Source: Sorex araneus (Eukaryota; Chordata; Mammalia; Eulipotyphla; Soricidae). From it: 64,000 nt of DNA. The position numbers were made by a program, and so were the translations under genes. Below, in pieces: positions 43,850-55,859 of the stretch. The stretch is taken from NCBI RefSeq assembly GCF_027595985.1, contig NC_073305.1, positions 83,051,126 to 83,115,125 on the forward strand. The letters run 5' to 3'. A model generated the notes under the pieces. The model worked only from the letters and a program-made list of their open reading frames with translations. It was not told the origin of the DNA and ran no database searches. The number at the start of each line of letters is the position of its first letter. The first letter of the stretch is position 1.

Positions 43850-44514
43850 TTATTTGGACCCAACATCTAGTTTCTGCTAGCATCTTAATTATCAACCCTA
43901 TTTGAAGGTCACTTCTGTTATGCAGTTATTTCCACAGTTGTGATCCTCTCCTGCAGGAGTATGTGAACCACAGTAAGAGTAGCTTGTGCATAACAACACT
44001 GGTGGATATATTCACTGATCAATCCATAGCCCCTGCTAAGTTTGTCCTTTTTCACACACCTCCTTATGTATTGATTTAATTACTCTCAGGCAAATCTGCA
44101 AGTGATGAGTTGTTTTTCCTTGTGATATGTAGTTGATTTCTATTTGCACTTAAATGGAGTTTTTCTTAGAGGCATATGCTCTGCCTTTTCTGGAAACCAC
44201 TTTCTTAAGCTTCTACTAAATCCTTTCTCAGCTGAGCTGAGAAATTAAAAGCAGTGATTATGTTTACTTCAACTCTCTTGCCTAACTCAAGAATAGTTTG
44301 GAACTCAAAATTGGTTTTGTTGGAATCCCTGTTGGCACTGTTCCTGAGTGCCTGGTCAGTGCTACCCTGCTGAGTAATCCTCCTGGGATTCTCCTCTAGG
44401 GAAGAGGGCTTCAGAAATACCCCTCCAGAGATGGGGAAGGACAGCACCATAAGGGGCACTGTCTCCCCATAATTTGTAGTTCCTTAATTGAAATTGCATA
44501 ATTTGTAAAAGTCA
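43850..44514. other. Unassigned sequence
   Basis: Nothing recognised. The 84-codon minus frame (44,205-44,459) has no known domain. Confidence 0.5.
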
Positions 44515-44990
44515 GAAATAGAGGGATAGACACAGAAGGACTGCACTCATTTGTGTTGTATAGAATAACATCACATGAGGCTGACACCCAAGGACAGTAG
44601 ATACAAGGGCCAAGAGGATTGCCCCATAGCTGGAAGCCTGCTTCATGAGTGGAGGGGAGAAGGCAGATGGAATAGAGAAGGGATCACTAAGAAATTGATG
44701 GCTGCAGGAATAAGTTGGGATGGGAGATGTGTGCAGAATGTAGATAATGGACCAAACATGATGACCTCTCAATGTCTGTGTTGCAAGCCATAATGCCCAA
44801 AGGTAGAGAGAGAGAGTATGGGGAATATTGTCTGCCATGGAGGCAGGGGGAGGGTGGGAAAGGGGGGGTATACCCGGGATATTGGTGGTAGAGAATGTGC
44901 ACTGGTGGAGGGATGGTTGTTTGATCATTGTGTGATTGTAACCCAAACATGAAAGCTTGTGACTATCTCACAGTGACTCAATAAAATTAA
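44515..44990 (+). mobile_element. 5'-truncated L1: end of ORF2 and full 3' UTR
   Basis: GGATAGACACAGAAGGACTG near the ORF2 stop, then the second-type 3' UTR (CCCCATAGCTGGAAGCCTGC, GGAATAAGTTGGGATGGGAG), CATAATGCCCAAAGG and GGATATTGGTGGTAGAG. It ends in CAGTGACTCAATAAAATTAA. The antisense strand is open for 144 codons. Confidence 0.92.
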
Positions 44991-45918
44991 AAATAATATA
45001 AAATAAAATTGTAATTGCTATTGCTGTAGTTCAATTAACAGAATTTGGTGAATCAATTGTCGCTTCATAATTATGAACATTTCAGGCTTGACTTTCGGCT
45101 ATGTAACTCCACCTCTCCCCACCCCCCACACACACCCCACCCCTCCCACCTCACAGAGAGCTTATGTTAATTGAATTCCCTATAACATTTTAGTCATTGT
45201 TATCACCCAATTACCCAGGGGTAATCCCAATTTCTCCCTGTGCTTATGTTTAACTTTTCCTTTGTGCCATACTTCCCCATCTTTTAATCATTTTTTTGCA
45301 TTATCATTCTTCCCTGTCCCCTCACCCTTCACACAGCTCAATTTCACTTTCCCTATGTTAATTAACTGTTTGATCTCAATAAAGTTGTCACTGGCCATCA
45401 GCCCATTGATCCATTTTCAGGGGGAGGGATGCAATGAATTTTAGTCCCAAACACACCAGGGGACATGGCCACTGAGGGTCCTTGGCAGGTCTAATAAAGA
45501 TAATGATGCACTTGGATCCTCCTTGAGGCTTTGAGTTAGAGGAGATAGAGTTTGAAGGTTCCAAGAAATTTGTGTGATTATAAACTGAAGGAACTTTGGT
45601 TTAGAAAGATACTTACAACAGGTTCATGCCTTTCTCCAGTGGTCTAAATATTGTTTTCACTCTGGGAAGGAGTGGAGAGTGTTCTCATATCCTTGGGAAG
45701 GGGGAAAAAACAGTTTCTATTTCAGGTCTGAGGTATCCTTTTGTATTTGTTGTAAGTGGTAACACATAAGTGATCACTGTGGTTTTAAAAAGTTTATGCT
45801 GTTTATCACCGATTTTTTTTGTCAAAAGTGAAGTCTAATAGAATTATAAAATATGAAGATTTTTGTTTGTATAACAGTTATTTTCTCACATAAAGAACAC
45901 AGGATTATTGAATGTTGT
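44991..45918. other. Unassigned sequence
   Basis: C-rich 45,105-45,155 and 45,270-45,340 (CCCTGTCCCCTCACCC) may be an old L1 3' UTR on the minus strand. Nothing firm. Confidence 0.4.
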
Positions 45919-46080
45919 CTTTGTTTGGGGGCCATACTCAACAATGCTCAGGGGTTATTTCTGTGTTTGTGATGAGGATCATTTCTGGGGTGCTGGGGGG
46001 ACTATATTTGATACTTCTTATCAAGCCCAGATAGGCCGCATGCAAGGCAAGTGACCGCCCCACTGTACTATCTTTCTAGT
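45919..46080 (-). mobile_element. SOR-type SINE, form A
   Basis: TTGGGGGCCATACTCAACAA at the tail side, CCGCATGCAAGGCAAGTGAC at the head side. Core diverged. Confidence 0.82.
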
Positions 46081-46418
46081 TTCTGAAAGTTGTTTTTTAA
46101 AGCTCTACCTGGTAACTCAAAAGTAAATGTATTTGACTCATTCTTTACCTCTCAGTGAAGTAAACGATTTATTTACCTATGTTTGTCTTTTCCATTATCC
46201 CCCATTGCTTCTCAAACTCAGTACAGCAAGGGAGAAGTGATCAGATTTAAATTGATAAGAATTTGCATCTTTTTTGATAAGTGAGAAAATAAAATAAATT
46301 ATGTGTATTCATAAGTATACTATACAAGCTAGTGAAGGACACTGTTAAATGAAATAGAAAAGAAACAGAAGAAAAACATACATCATTTAAATATAGCATC
46401 TAAAAGTCAAATACAGTG
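46081..46418. other. Unassigned AT-rich sequence
   Basis: Nothing recognised. Confidence 0.5.
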
Positions 46419-46590
46419 ACTGGGGCGATAGCACAGCAGGTAGGTAGGGCATTTGCCTTGCATACCGCCGAACTGGGTTCGATTTCCAGCATCCCATATA
46501 ATCCCCTGAGGACCACCAGGAGTGATTCCTGAGTGCAGAGTCAGGAGTAACCCCTGAGTATTGCCAGGGGTGACCCAAGAAGGAAAAAAA
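46419..46590 (+). mobile_element. SOR-type SINE, form A
   Basis: TGACTGGGGCGATAGCACAG head with a 4-bp duplication (GGTAGGTAGGG) after the A box, GGGTTCGATTTCCAGCATC, and GTATTGCCAGGGGTGACCC at the end. Confidence 0.92.
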
Positions 46591-46991
46591 TGTCAGATAT
46601 ATAGATTATAAAGTAAAATAGTGGGAGCTATGATAGGGGAAAATGTTGCAGAGGAGAAAAGAATGTAGTCCAAGGCATACAAAGCTGCAGCTCTGGAGGG
46701 TATTTCACTACAGTTAAGAGCATGGATTTTAGTGCTTCTCACACATTACTCAATAGCAGTAGGTTAATTGTTGCAGTTTGATTGCAGCAAAAATAGTTTC
46801 TGTGTGTAGATATCAAAACCATAAAACACTAATAAACTTAGAAAATAGTTATTTCTGTTATCACTTAAACTTCATTAGAGATCCTTATTTTGTAATGTCA
46901 TCCAAATTCATACACATGATAATGTCAAAAATTATTAAAATCATGATGGATGCCCTAAATTAAGTCTTTAATCAGAGAATTCAAGAAAGTG
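46591..46991. other. Unassigned AT-rich sequence
   Basis: Nothing recognised. Confidence 0.5.
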
Positions 46992-47004
46992 AAAATATTT
47001 CTTT

Positions 47005-47041
47005 TTTTAAAATTTATTTATTTTTAATTAGTGAATCACTA
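47005..47041 (-). mobile_element. 37-bp L1 3' stub
   Basis: Only the L1 terminal bases (complement of AGTGATTCACTAATTAAAAA) and a short tail remain, flanked by 13-bp repeats AAAATATTTCTTT at 46,992-47,004 and 47,042-47,054. Confidence 0.82.
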
Positions 47042-47098
47042 AAAATATTTCTTTAAGGAGTCATTTATCTTAGGTTTGATAAAAAAGAGTACATTTTT

Positions 47099-47596
47099 TT
47101 TGTCATTAGAATATCTATTTATTTATTTTGAAAGTAAACATATAGGAAAAACATTTATTATGCTTTTTGTATATCCATACAAGTCTTTTTTATATTAGTT
47201 GACATAATGATGTTTTTTTATTAATTTAATAGTTTATTTTTAATTAGTGAGTCAACGTGAGGGTACAGTTACAGATTTATACATTTTTGTGCTCATGTTT
47301 CTCCCTTACAAAGTTTGATAACCCATCCCTTCACCAGTGCCCATTCTCCACCACCAGTAAACCCAACATCCCTCCCCCTCCCTCCCCAGTCCTGTCTCCC
47401 CCCACCCCACACTGCCACTATGGCAGGGTATTCCCTTTTGTTCACTCTTTCTGATTAGGTGTTGTGGTTTGCAATAAAGGTGTTGAGTGGCCATTGTGTT
47501 CAGTCTCTGTCTCCATGGCTTGGAGGCTGGTCTCTCATTCTGGGCAACTCAGAGAAGGGAACGCCAAGTAAAATGTGATTGGAGGTCATGTGGGGG
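47099..47596 (-). mobile_element. 5'-truncated L1 with 3' transduction
   Basis: Exact 15-bp TSDs (AAAGAGTACATTTTT at 47,084-47,098 and 47,597-47,611) enclose two parts. About 47,222-47,596 is a minus-strand L1 3' UTR (CATCCCTTCACCAGTGCCCA, ATGGCAGGGTATTCCC). Beyond its own poly(A) (T-run at 47,213-47,219) lie about 113 bp of non-L1 sequence (47,100-47,212) that end with AATAAATAAATA and a second short poly(A). This is how an L1 looks when transcription ran past its own polyadenylation signal. Confidence 0.9.
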
Positions 47597-47611
47597 AAAG
47601 AGTACATTTTT

Positions 47612-48735
47612 AATCTAATTTTTGGAATAGTTTTATTATTAAGATTTATAAAATAGTATATTAAGATGGCTTAAATAGTATATTATATAAAATTATGTGT
47701 CAAATTCTTATATAACTTTTAGTAAAAATTGCTTGGTAATAGTGAATTATTTAAAAGCTTCTGAGATGTTTTCCTGTCTATTTCTCTACAAGTAAATTGG
47801 TTTTATTTCATGACTTTCAGGGAGTAGAATAAATGAAAACAATTCTTTTTATACTTTTGTCACAGGGGAGATAACATGATCATTAAGGTGGTTTTCCCAG
47901 GGTGAGGCATATACATTGTACTCCAGACGTTCTGACCCCTGCAATTTCTCCAAATGTGGATAACTCGACTACATAATTTGGTAGTGGGGAACTGTGTTTG
48001 TGCTCTCCCCAAAGGAAAAAATATTTTTATTTATGCATTTTGTTAATGAAAATAGAAATTTATAATAGAATTTCATCCTGGAAAGACCATATTTTAAACA
48101 TAAAATAGGAATATATATGTGTATATATATATGTATATCCCATTAAAATCTGTAAGACTCCACACTTGTCTTCTCTGCTACTCTCAGATTTTTGATGTCT
48201 CCAGATTTCTGAGACATGCAGCATAAAAATTGATAAAGCAATGAATTTGGTTTCAAGAAACTTTTTTAGTTTGAAAGTTAAGACTATTATATATAACTCA
48301 AGCTTTGTGTTCAGATCCTTTTTAAACATCAATGAATTGTTCTTGCTACACTAAGAAAAATTTGATTATGAATAAGAAAATTAATGTCTTTATTCACAAT
48401 TGGGTATAAATTTAGTCATGTAGTTATCACAATATGCCTTTTCAGGTTTCAAAGTAATTGGAAAGCTGCACCAATATGCATAGGCAGAGAATTCTATTAC
48501 ATAAAACTCAATAAGAATATGCATTTCTAAGTCTCCCCTTTCTGAAAAACTAAGCAGATATGATAACATATTTTAAAAGTCTACATGTATAAGCAGTGGC
48601 TTCCTTCAGAATTAGATTTGCTATTACAATTCTGTTTCACATTTTAACTAATTTCCAAGTAGTCAGCCAAAATTAGCAAGTATTTAAATATCTACCACAT
48701 ATTGGATTTTTTGCCGAACACTGTGATGCACACTT
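47612..48735. other. Unassigned AT-rich sequence
   Basis: Contains a TATG/TA simple tract at 48,108-48,138. Otherwise nothing recognised. The 90-codon minus frame (48,060-48,332) has no domain. Confidence 0.5.
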
Positions 48736-48955
48736 GCACTGTAGCACTGTCATCCCATTGTTCATCGATTTGCACCAGTGCCTTCTCAACTGTGAGACTG
48801 TTTTTTGGCATATCGAATAAGCCTCGGGTAGCTTGCCAGGCTCTGCCGTTCTGGCGTGATACTCTCGGTAGCTTGCCGGGCTCTCCAAGAGGAGCGGAGG
48901 AATGGAAACTGTGCGCAAAGCAAATGCCCTACCCACTGTGCTATGGATCCAGCCA
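48736..48955 (-). mobile_element. SOR-type SINE, form B
   Basis: Octamer side GCACTGTAGCACTGTCATCC at 48,738, both body blocks present, head TGTGCTATGGATCCAGCC. Small deletions lie in the body (the CTCGAGCAAATC region) and over the B box. Confidence 0.92.
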
Positions 48956-50844
48956 GTGAAAGACTAATCCAACCTTCTAGTAGCTGGTGCTCTCACAGGA
49001 CCACCCATGCAGTTTTATCCAGTAAAGTGATGCACATTTAAAATATTAAACATTATATCATTTTTTACTTAATTTACTGACATGTAATTGTAATGGGTAG
49101 ATTATGATCCTATTTTACTGGTTACATTACAAAGAAACATATTCTTCTAATATTAAGAGTTTATATGTTTTTAAGTAAGTATTCAAATTCCCCTTTCATT
49201 GGCACTAAGGTTGAACTTATCATGAAGTCAGCGTTAGCCAAGAAAATGGGTAAATTCTGCACAGAGTTTTTAAAAATAAGGAAAGTTTCCATAACTTTAT
49301 TTGGTCTTATTGTTACCTTGAAGTAATGCTATTGTGACAGAAGTTCTTCTGCCAAGGAACAAGAAAAAGACCTCACTTGAGGTCCAATCTAAGATCATAA
49401 CAGTTGAAGTTACTAAGACTGTGAAGTGTTAGGAAACTTTGACATCCAGAGGCTGCTTTGGCATATTGTCAGTGCATTGTTACTGTGAAATATGGTGGGC
49501 AATAGTTAGAATTCTTTCAAGACAACATCTAGAAGGGATTCTGTTAAAAATTAACTGCAATAGTTATTTGAAGACTCTGTTATCAATGACAGCATAATTT
49601 ATCCTCACTCCCATCACATATACCAAAGTGAAAGTGTCTCTCTTAAAACCACTGTCACATCTTATTTTAACGTCTAGACAGCATCCAAATTGGATCCTGT
49701 GTTATTGTTCCAAAAAAAGTGAACATTATTAGTTTTCTGAACAAACTCTGTTGAAAGTTAAATTAGGCTAGCTAAACTGTTTCATGGGTGTGATGAGTAC
49801 CATATATTTACCATACAGGATCATAGAGAATAGTATTTTTGTTCTACAAATCCTGCATTTAATCTATACTTACTGTGATCCTCCAACCACCATGAATCTG
49901 ATTATTTTGTATTAATTTTTGTCAGATGTAATCTGAGGTTAGATTCTTATTTTGCTTAGTGGGTGTCTTTCTTTAAATCATACCATTTTTATAAAAGACC
50001 AATAGTTTTCCACTGACTTAACTTTACAAAAAAAGAATATTGATCACAGTAGCTCCATAGTAGTTCATAAAGTTTTAGTAAAGTTTTAGGAGAAGTTGAG
50101 GTAAGATGTTGTCAGTTCTCAAAGTTTGTTCCTTTTTAAAAACTTGGTATTGGTGTTATTGGAATTTTTATTTTCCAAGAAAATTTCAATACCCACAAAT
50201 ATCTTTCTCAAATGACTGGAATTGTTTTTATAGATATATCTTCTATGGATTTGCAGCATAACAAGTGAGGTGGCTAATCCATTATTATAACATATCTCTT
50301 TAAATTTCTTTTGATTTAATCAGTTTTATAATTAACTACAAATAAGTTATGTACCTATTAGACTTAGTGTCTAATGTGTTGAATATTTAATTTTTTTAAT
50401 TCCATAAATCCCAACATATTATTTTTGTGCCTGAATCTGTATCAATGCATTTATATATGTCTAGGTATCATTCATTTTATAATATGATTATTCCATTGAC
50501 TTGAAGACTATACATTATGTGTATAATAAGAAATTAGACAGTAATACTGACAATTAGTGGTTAGAAAATAAAAGTATATTATTCAGATTTCACCAGCTGA
50601 AAGATGTTACACCACAATCTATTTTACTGTAATTTGTGAGATTTGTTCCACACTTATTTCACATAAACTGATATTTTACATAAGATGACATGATTATTTT
50701 TTAGTCATTGGATATTGTGAGTTACATTTATTTTTGAATGATGATCTTAAATACTCATAATACTTTATCCCCATCTTAGTTTATATTCTTTTATATAATA
50801 TAAATTAGATTTTTTGATACTTTGGCATTAAAATCTTTTTTAAA
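48956..50844. other. Unassigned AT-rich sequence, 1.9 kb
   Basis: The longest stretch in which I recognise no repeat. No frame longer than about 60 codons. Old, unrecognisable repeats or intron sequence are both possible. Confidence 0.5.
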
Positions 50845-51774
50845 TTGCAGCTTATGTAACAGTGCCTTCACTGGTGTTCAGGTTTCTGATATTGATATAC
50901 GAAATTACTACATACCTCCATTACCAAAGTGGCTGAGCTACCCCTCCCCTGCCTCATCCATGGTACCTTTGTAGTCTCTGGTTTGACAGTCCCTCTCTCC
51001 AACCCTTCTCCAATGTTGACAGCTTGGTTTTGATGCATACTGCTACCTCCACTAGCACTACCCATGTGCTGAAACCCTCCTCTTATGTTCCTGTGTTAGA
51101 TCCAGTCAATCTATTTATTCTTCTCACACTTCCCCCAAAACTAGCACTCTCAGGTCTGTATTCTAGTAACAAAGGCTTAATATTGACTAACAAAGCTCAT
51201 ATCCTTGACATTTTTCTCCATTATACTATAGATGAGTGAGATCATCTTACACATCTTCATCTATGATATGTAGGTATTTTTGCTGTAGCAACTGTGTCTG
51301 AATCTGCGACTAGAGTAACTACAGTTTTCACATTATGGAAAATGTTGCAGGTAACTGATATTTCTTTAATGTGTTAGAGAAATTACAGTTCTACCATGAG
51401 TGTTTTATTTATAAAGGTGGTTAATTATTGATTTAATATAACTATTAGTTATAGGAATATTTTATTATCTACCTTATGTGGAGGTTTGTAATTTTTAAGA
51501 TATTATTCCATTCCTAAGATATAATTTTTGTGCATAGGCATTAATATCAATGCCTTAATTAAAATTTAATGCACATGAACACAGTAGTGATGATTCCTTT
51601 GTTTCTGATATTAACAATATGTATTTTCACCAAATATTGAACCGCTGGCTAGGGTCATAAACTTTATTGATCTTTTCAAAGATCCAAGATTTAATTTAGC
51701 TATTTTCATGATTGAGTTTAATTATTTCAATTGATATATTCTCTAATTTATTTTATGCCTATTATTATTTTTAG

Positions 51775-51936
51775 TTATTGTTGTGCAGCTATATCTGGTG
51801 GTATTGGGGATCAGAATCCACAGTGCTTTAAGGTCACAGGTTGGCCACTCAAGGAGCATCCATATGGGTCTGGAATCAAATCCAGGATCTTGAACATTCA
51901 TGCCATTTCCTGTATCACTTTGAACCACATCTCCAG
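51775..51936 (-). mobile_element. SOR-type SINE, form A, old
   Basis: GGGTCTGGAATCAAATCCAGG over the B box, TGTATCACTTTGAACCAC at the head. Inserted in the old L1. Confidence 0.65.
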
Positions 51937-52489
51937 ATTTTATGTGCTAATTTTTAATTTATCTTTTATTATTCTGCCATATTTGGTAGTAAATTAATGT
52001 TCTTTGACTTACAAAGGTAGAGGATTATTTTGTTACTTTTATATAGTTCTTCTTTTCTAAAAAATGTATCTGTTACTTTTGCTGCAGCTTATATATTTTG
52101 TTATATATTTTAGCTGTTAGATTTATTTTATAACAAAATGGTTCTTAAGACTACTTTGGCTCATGCATTATTTGGTAATTCATTTTTTAATTTATAAATG
52201 ATTCAAGATTTTAAAACTCTATGGATTTATATGTCAATGCTTTTGTGGTCTGAGAACAGATTTTATATTTATATTAAATTTTATTAGCTGTGTTTTCTCA
52301 CCTATATGTGATGCATTTTAGTAAATTACCCATGTAAGCTAGACAAATATGTGTATTCAGCTGTTCTTTGAATTTTATAGATGAGATTTATGTCTTATTA
52401 ATTGATGTTAGTCAGCTCATCCATATCTTTAGAGATTTTCTGCTTACTGATTCTATTATTGCAAAAGCAGTGTTTAATTATCTTATACT

Positions 52490-52640
52490 ATTTTTTGTTT
52501 GTTTCTGGGCTACCCTTGGCTGTGCTCAGGGCTTATTCCTGACTCTTTGCTCAAGGGATCTTATGGGGTGCCAGGGATTGATCTCAGGTCAACAAAGAGG
52601 AAGGCAAGTGCTTTACTTACCCTTTGTACTATATCTCCAA
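52490..52640 (-). mobile_element. SOR-type SINE, form A, old
   Basis: GGCTGTGCTCAGGGCTTATT core, GGGATTGATCTCAGGTC over the B box, head CTTTGTACTATATCTCC. Inserted in the old L1. Confidence 0.8.
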
Positions 52641-53129
52641 TACTACATTTACATAGTAATCTGTCTACCAGTTTTGAGGATATGAATTACATCACAAGTT
52701 AGACATTAGGAATTGATATGTCTTCTTGGAAAAATAATCCTTATATTATTATACAAACGTATCTCCATTTTAATCCCTGGTAATTTTCTTTGTTGTGATG
52801 TTTGGTTTTTTTTCTGAATTTAACAAGCATAAAATCAGCAATGAAAGACAAAAAGTGTAAGTCAGAAAAACACTGACTATTCTGCCCAATTTTTTCTCTT
52901 TTGATAACTCATTAACAGACCTTATAGTCTAAAATTTTAACTTTGTTTTATTTAGTTCATTAATCTTTTTTATAAACCACATACCAGTGAAATCACATTG
53001 TCTTTCTCATTACAATTCTATATTTGTAACTATTATATTTAATAATACAGCTATAAAGATAGGGGTCTATATATCTATGGATTAGTATACTTTGCATTTT
53101 TTCCCAGAAGTTGGATTTTATGAATTAAC

Positions 53130-53920
53130 ATTTTATTTTACAGGATTATATATGTTTGGTTTTGGGGTACAATATTACCAAAACCATGTCACCAATGCAC
53201 CACTATTCTTCCATCAGAATCCATAGGATTCTTTCTTTTGATTCTGTCATCAGAACATAAGGGGTTGTTTTCAGTGGACGCCATTACGTCATTAATATTT
53301 CTTTTTTAAAATATATTGACTGGGTGAATTGCCTATTTTTCTATTGGGCTGAGTTGAGTTCTTGAAAGGTTCTCCTAATAAGGAGAAATAGAAGACTCCT
53401 GAGTATCAAAGTGCTGAGATAATTCTTAAATAATTTTCAATTATTTCTTGTAAATAGATAACTTCTAACTTTTGGACCTTTTACTTTGACATTCTTTTGA
53501 CATATATTGTGAATGGTCAATACTTATCTCAAGGATTGCCTTCTGTTCATGAATAGAATATTCCTACCTCAGGACTCCCTCCCCGCTACTTATCATCGCA
53601 TATAAATTTTGGTCAACTAGAAAGTTGCAAATCTCCAAGAGCGTGAGAAAAGGTTAAATGCTCTATTCCAGGACTTCAAATGTTAATTTAGTTAATGAGT
53701 GAATCCATCTTGCATTTCTTTCTCCTTATAGTTTATTTTTCTCAGCATGCTTCCACTTTCATCATGTAACAAATGACATGACTTTATAATTTCTTTTAAC
53801 CAGTTAAATACTAAGTTGCACATGTATGCCATAATTTCTTTACACCTTTGCTGTTGAACACATTTGAGTAGTTTCTCTGTGAACATTGGTGTGCATGGAA
53901 GAATGGCTAGTGTCTGGCAG
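53130..53920 (-). mobile_element. Old L1: 3' UTR and ORF2 C-terminus
   Basis: TTTTGGGGTACAATATTACC and CACCACTATTCTTCCATC (53,160-53,220) look like an old 3' UTR. 53,740-53,910 (CTTTTAACCAGTTAAATAC, TGAACATTGGTGTGCATGG) is the complement of the ORF2 end. The 104-codon minus frame at 53,692-54,006 lies partly in this L1 and is a chance remnant. Confidence 0.55.
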
Positions 53921-54512
53921 AGGCTCTGACATTGAGTTTTATCAAGTCTGTTAAAAAAGAAAAGGTTTGCAATTTTCAGCATGCAGCAACAAGAACTAGC
54001 TTCCAAGCCTGGGTGTTGACTGGGTCACTTGCAATTAGGAACACTCTGTTGTAGTGCAAAATTCAAATAGTCCTAATAGTGCCCAGGAACAGTGTTCAGT
54101 GCAAGTTCCAAGAAGGCTAGTGGGCCTGGGTTTTAGTCATGAGTTATTAGCAGTACCTGTATGTCCACTTTGTAAGGGTCTGAGTGGCAGCTGGCGGGTT
54201 AAGGCTGCATTGGTGTGCAGCAGCTGCCACCATGCTATCTTTATCCGGATCAGGGCAGTAGAGGGCAACATGTGTCAGTACATGTTTGGACCTCAGTACC
54301 AGTTATGTGACAGAATATGTACTCGGATTTTAGGAGGTAATAGTGCTGTGTGGTATCTGGCAAAGGAAAACAGCAAGAAGGACGCCCCGTCCCCCACACA
54401 CACACCACTTGCTTAACTGGCTAAGCTTTGTGAAGTCAAGGGATATGACTTACTTGCCAGCAGTGAGATGTAAATTGAGAGGGACTAAGTCTGTTTATCT
54501 GTCAAAAGTAAA
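53921..54512. other. Unassigned sequence with a 120-codon open frame
   Basis: Less AT-rich than its surroundings. The plus frame at 54,054-54,416 includes CPLCKGL and CSSCHH, a paired-CxxC pattern that could be chance. No splice sites, poly(A) or family match support a gene. An old LTR is also possible. Confidence 0.35.
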
Positions 54513-54650
54513 AGTTAGACCAATAGATAGTACCAGGGCAAGTTACTTGCCTTGCATGTGAACAACTTGAATTCAGTCCTTGGAACTCCATATGATCTCT
54601 GAGCCCTACCAGTAATGATCACAGAGCCAGCCAGGTGTGGCACATTTCAT
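54513..54650 (+). mobile_element. SOR-type SINE, form A, degenerate
   Basis: AGACCAATAGATAGTACCAG head, CCTTGCATGTGAACAACTTG, CTCCATATGATCTCTGAGCC core. It ends at GCCAGGTGTGGC without a clear tail. Confidence 0.72.
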
Positions 54651-54734
54651 CTTTCTTATAAAACTTGATAATTCTCTTTCAGACCTCAGCTGGCTAAGCT
54701 ATTTGATAGGGAAGGATGGACTTAACATCTATAA

Positions 54735-55352
54735 TTGTCAGCAATGTGAAACAGTTCCTTTTTAACAGGTCTGACTTGGGAGGGAAACTCCAAATAATAA
54801 CAGTGAGTTTTTGTTGAAATATTGAAGGTTATTAAAGTAGCAGCTATTTCTCTGGACTTTGAACTAAGCAACAGCCCCACGCCGGCCGAGAAGAGGAAAT
54901 ATCCCTCTTTCCCGGTTGTTTCCCATTTTCAGGGAGAAACGTGGCATGGCATCCACCATACTACGAGGCGCAGGAAGGGGGATGAGGGGAAAAAAAAAGG
55001 AAAAGGAAAAAGAAAAAAAAGAGTTATGTACTTGGATCAGTGGGGCTACATATCTCTTCATTCTCAGCAATGGAAAATTAATTATCAAATGCTTCCTTGG
55101 TAGTAGGGCCATCATTCTTGGGGGGAAACTCCAACAACAATAGTGAATTTTGTGTTGAAATATGGAACGTAATCAAGGTAAAGAGAAAATGAAGTGAAAT
55201 TCATCAGTTATACAGTTGGGGGGCGGGGGTATACTGGGCGTTTTGGTGGTAGAATATGGGCACTGGTGAAGGAATGGGTGTTTGAATATTGTATAACTGA
55301 GACATAAACCTGAGAACTTTGTAACTTTCCACATGGTGATTCAATAAAAATT
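54735..55352 (+). mobile_element. Probable composite retroelement 4, with duplicated L1-type UTR block
   Basis: The L1-type UTR block (ACAGGTCTGACTTGGGAGGG, GAAACTCCAAATAATAACAG) occurs at 54,774-54,815 and again at 55,107-55,150. Between them lie a GC-rich stretch (CCCACGCCGGCCGAGAAG at 54,876) and a G/A-rich tract (54,970-55,022). The 3' end (55,222-55,352) is the usual L1 end, GGGCACTGGTGAAGGAATGG to CATGGTGATTCAATAAAAAT. No TSD found, so the 5' limit is uncertain. It could also be two elements side by side. Confidence 0.6.
54985..55022. repeat. G/A-rich tract
   Basis: A purine-only run of GGGAAAAAAAAAGGAAAAGG type inside the composite-like element. Confidence 0.9.
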
Positions 55353-55439
55353 TTTTAAAAAGTACTTACATATAGAGTCAACCTGGTTAATGACCACTGT
55401 ATATAAAGTTTTTTATGGTTATTTACTTCTTTATTCATT

Positions 55440-55600
55440 TCGTCTTTATGTCCACACTCATTTGTACTCAGGGGTACCACCATCTCTGTGTTTAGTGGTT
55501 GCTACTGGAAGTACTTAGGGTGCCATGTGGTAAAAGACCTCAAACACAGACTTCTTCCTCAGAAAGCATATGCTCCTTAAACTGTTCTTCAACTCAAGCT
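55440..55600 (-). mobile_element. SOR-type SINE, very degenerate
   Basis: TGTACTCAGGGGTACCACCA core and GGTGCCATGTGGTAAAAGACC follow the complement of form A loosely. Confidence 0.5.
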
Positions 55601-55655
55601 CTCTTCTGTTTAAATTGTTACACATGCAGTAGATAAAATTTGATTACAGAATTTT

Positions 55656-55817
55656 TCTCTATTTGTTTTTGCTTTTTGGGTCATACCTGGCGATGCACAG
55701 GGGTTACTCCTGGCTCTGCACTCAGGAATTACTCCTGGCAGTGCTTGGTATTCGAACCAGGGTTGGCCACATGCAAGGCAAATACCCTACCCGCTGTGCT
55801 ATTGCTTCAGCCCCTGG
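55656..55817 (-). mobile_element. SOR-type SINE, form A, with internal deletion
   Basis: A 12-bp TSD, TTACAGAATTTT, lies at 55,644-55,655 and 55,818-55,829. The copy lacks about 20 bp around the CCATATGGGATGCTGG core (GTGCTTGGTATTCGAACC runs straight through) but is otherwise close to consensus. Confidence 0.95.
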
Positions 55818-55859
55818 TTACAGAATTTTGAAAGACCACTCAGTAACCATAGTTTTGTA

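Larger units (their letters stand above)
50845..52830 (-). mobile_element. Old L1, about 2 kb: 3' UTR and ORF2, with two SINEs inside
   Basis: 3' UTR (50,845-51,220, CTCTCTCCAACCCTTCTCC), ORF2 end (ATAGATGAGTGAGATCATC at 51,228), the reverse transcriptase area (TATTGATCTTTTCAAAGATC at 51,666), the linker and endonuclease side (TTTGTGGTCTGAGAACAGAT at 52,242) and further upstream at 52,730-52,800. All parts are in the minus-strand order of one L1, with much internal loss. No open frame survives. Confidence 0.72.

Noticed and set aside
53692-54006. 104-codon minus-strand cysteine-rich frame
   Set aside because: It lies partly over an old L1 ORF2 C-terminus, with no independent coding evidence.
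54054-54416. 120-codon plus-strand frame with CPLC and CSSC pairs, a possible zinc-binding protein
   Set aside because: No family resemblance beyond the cysteine pairs, no splice or poly(A) context, and the pairs can arise by chance.
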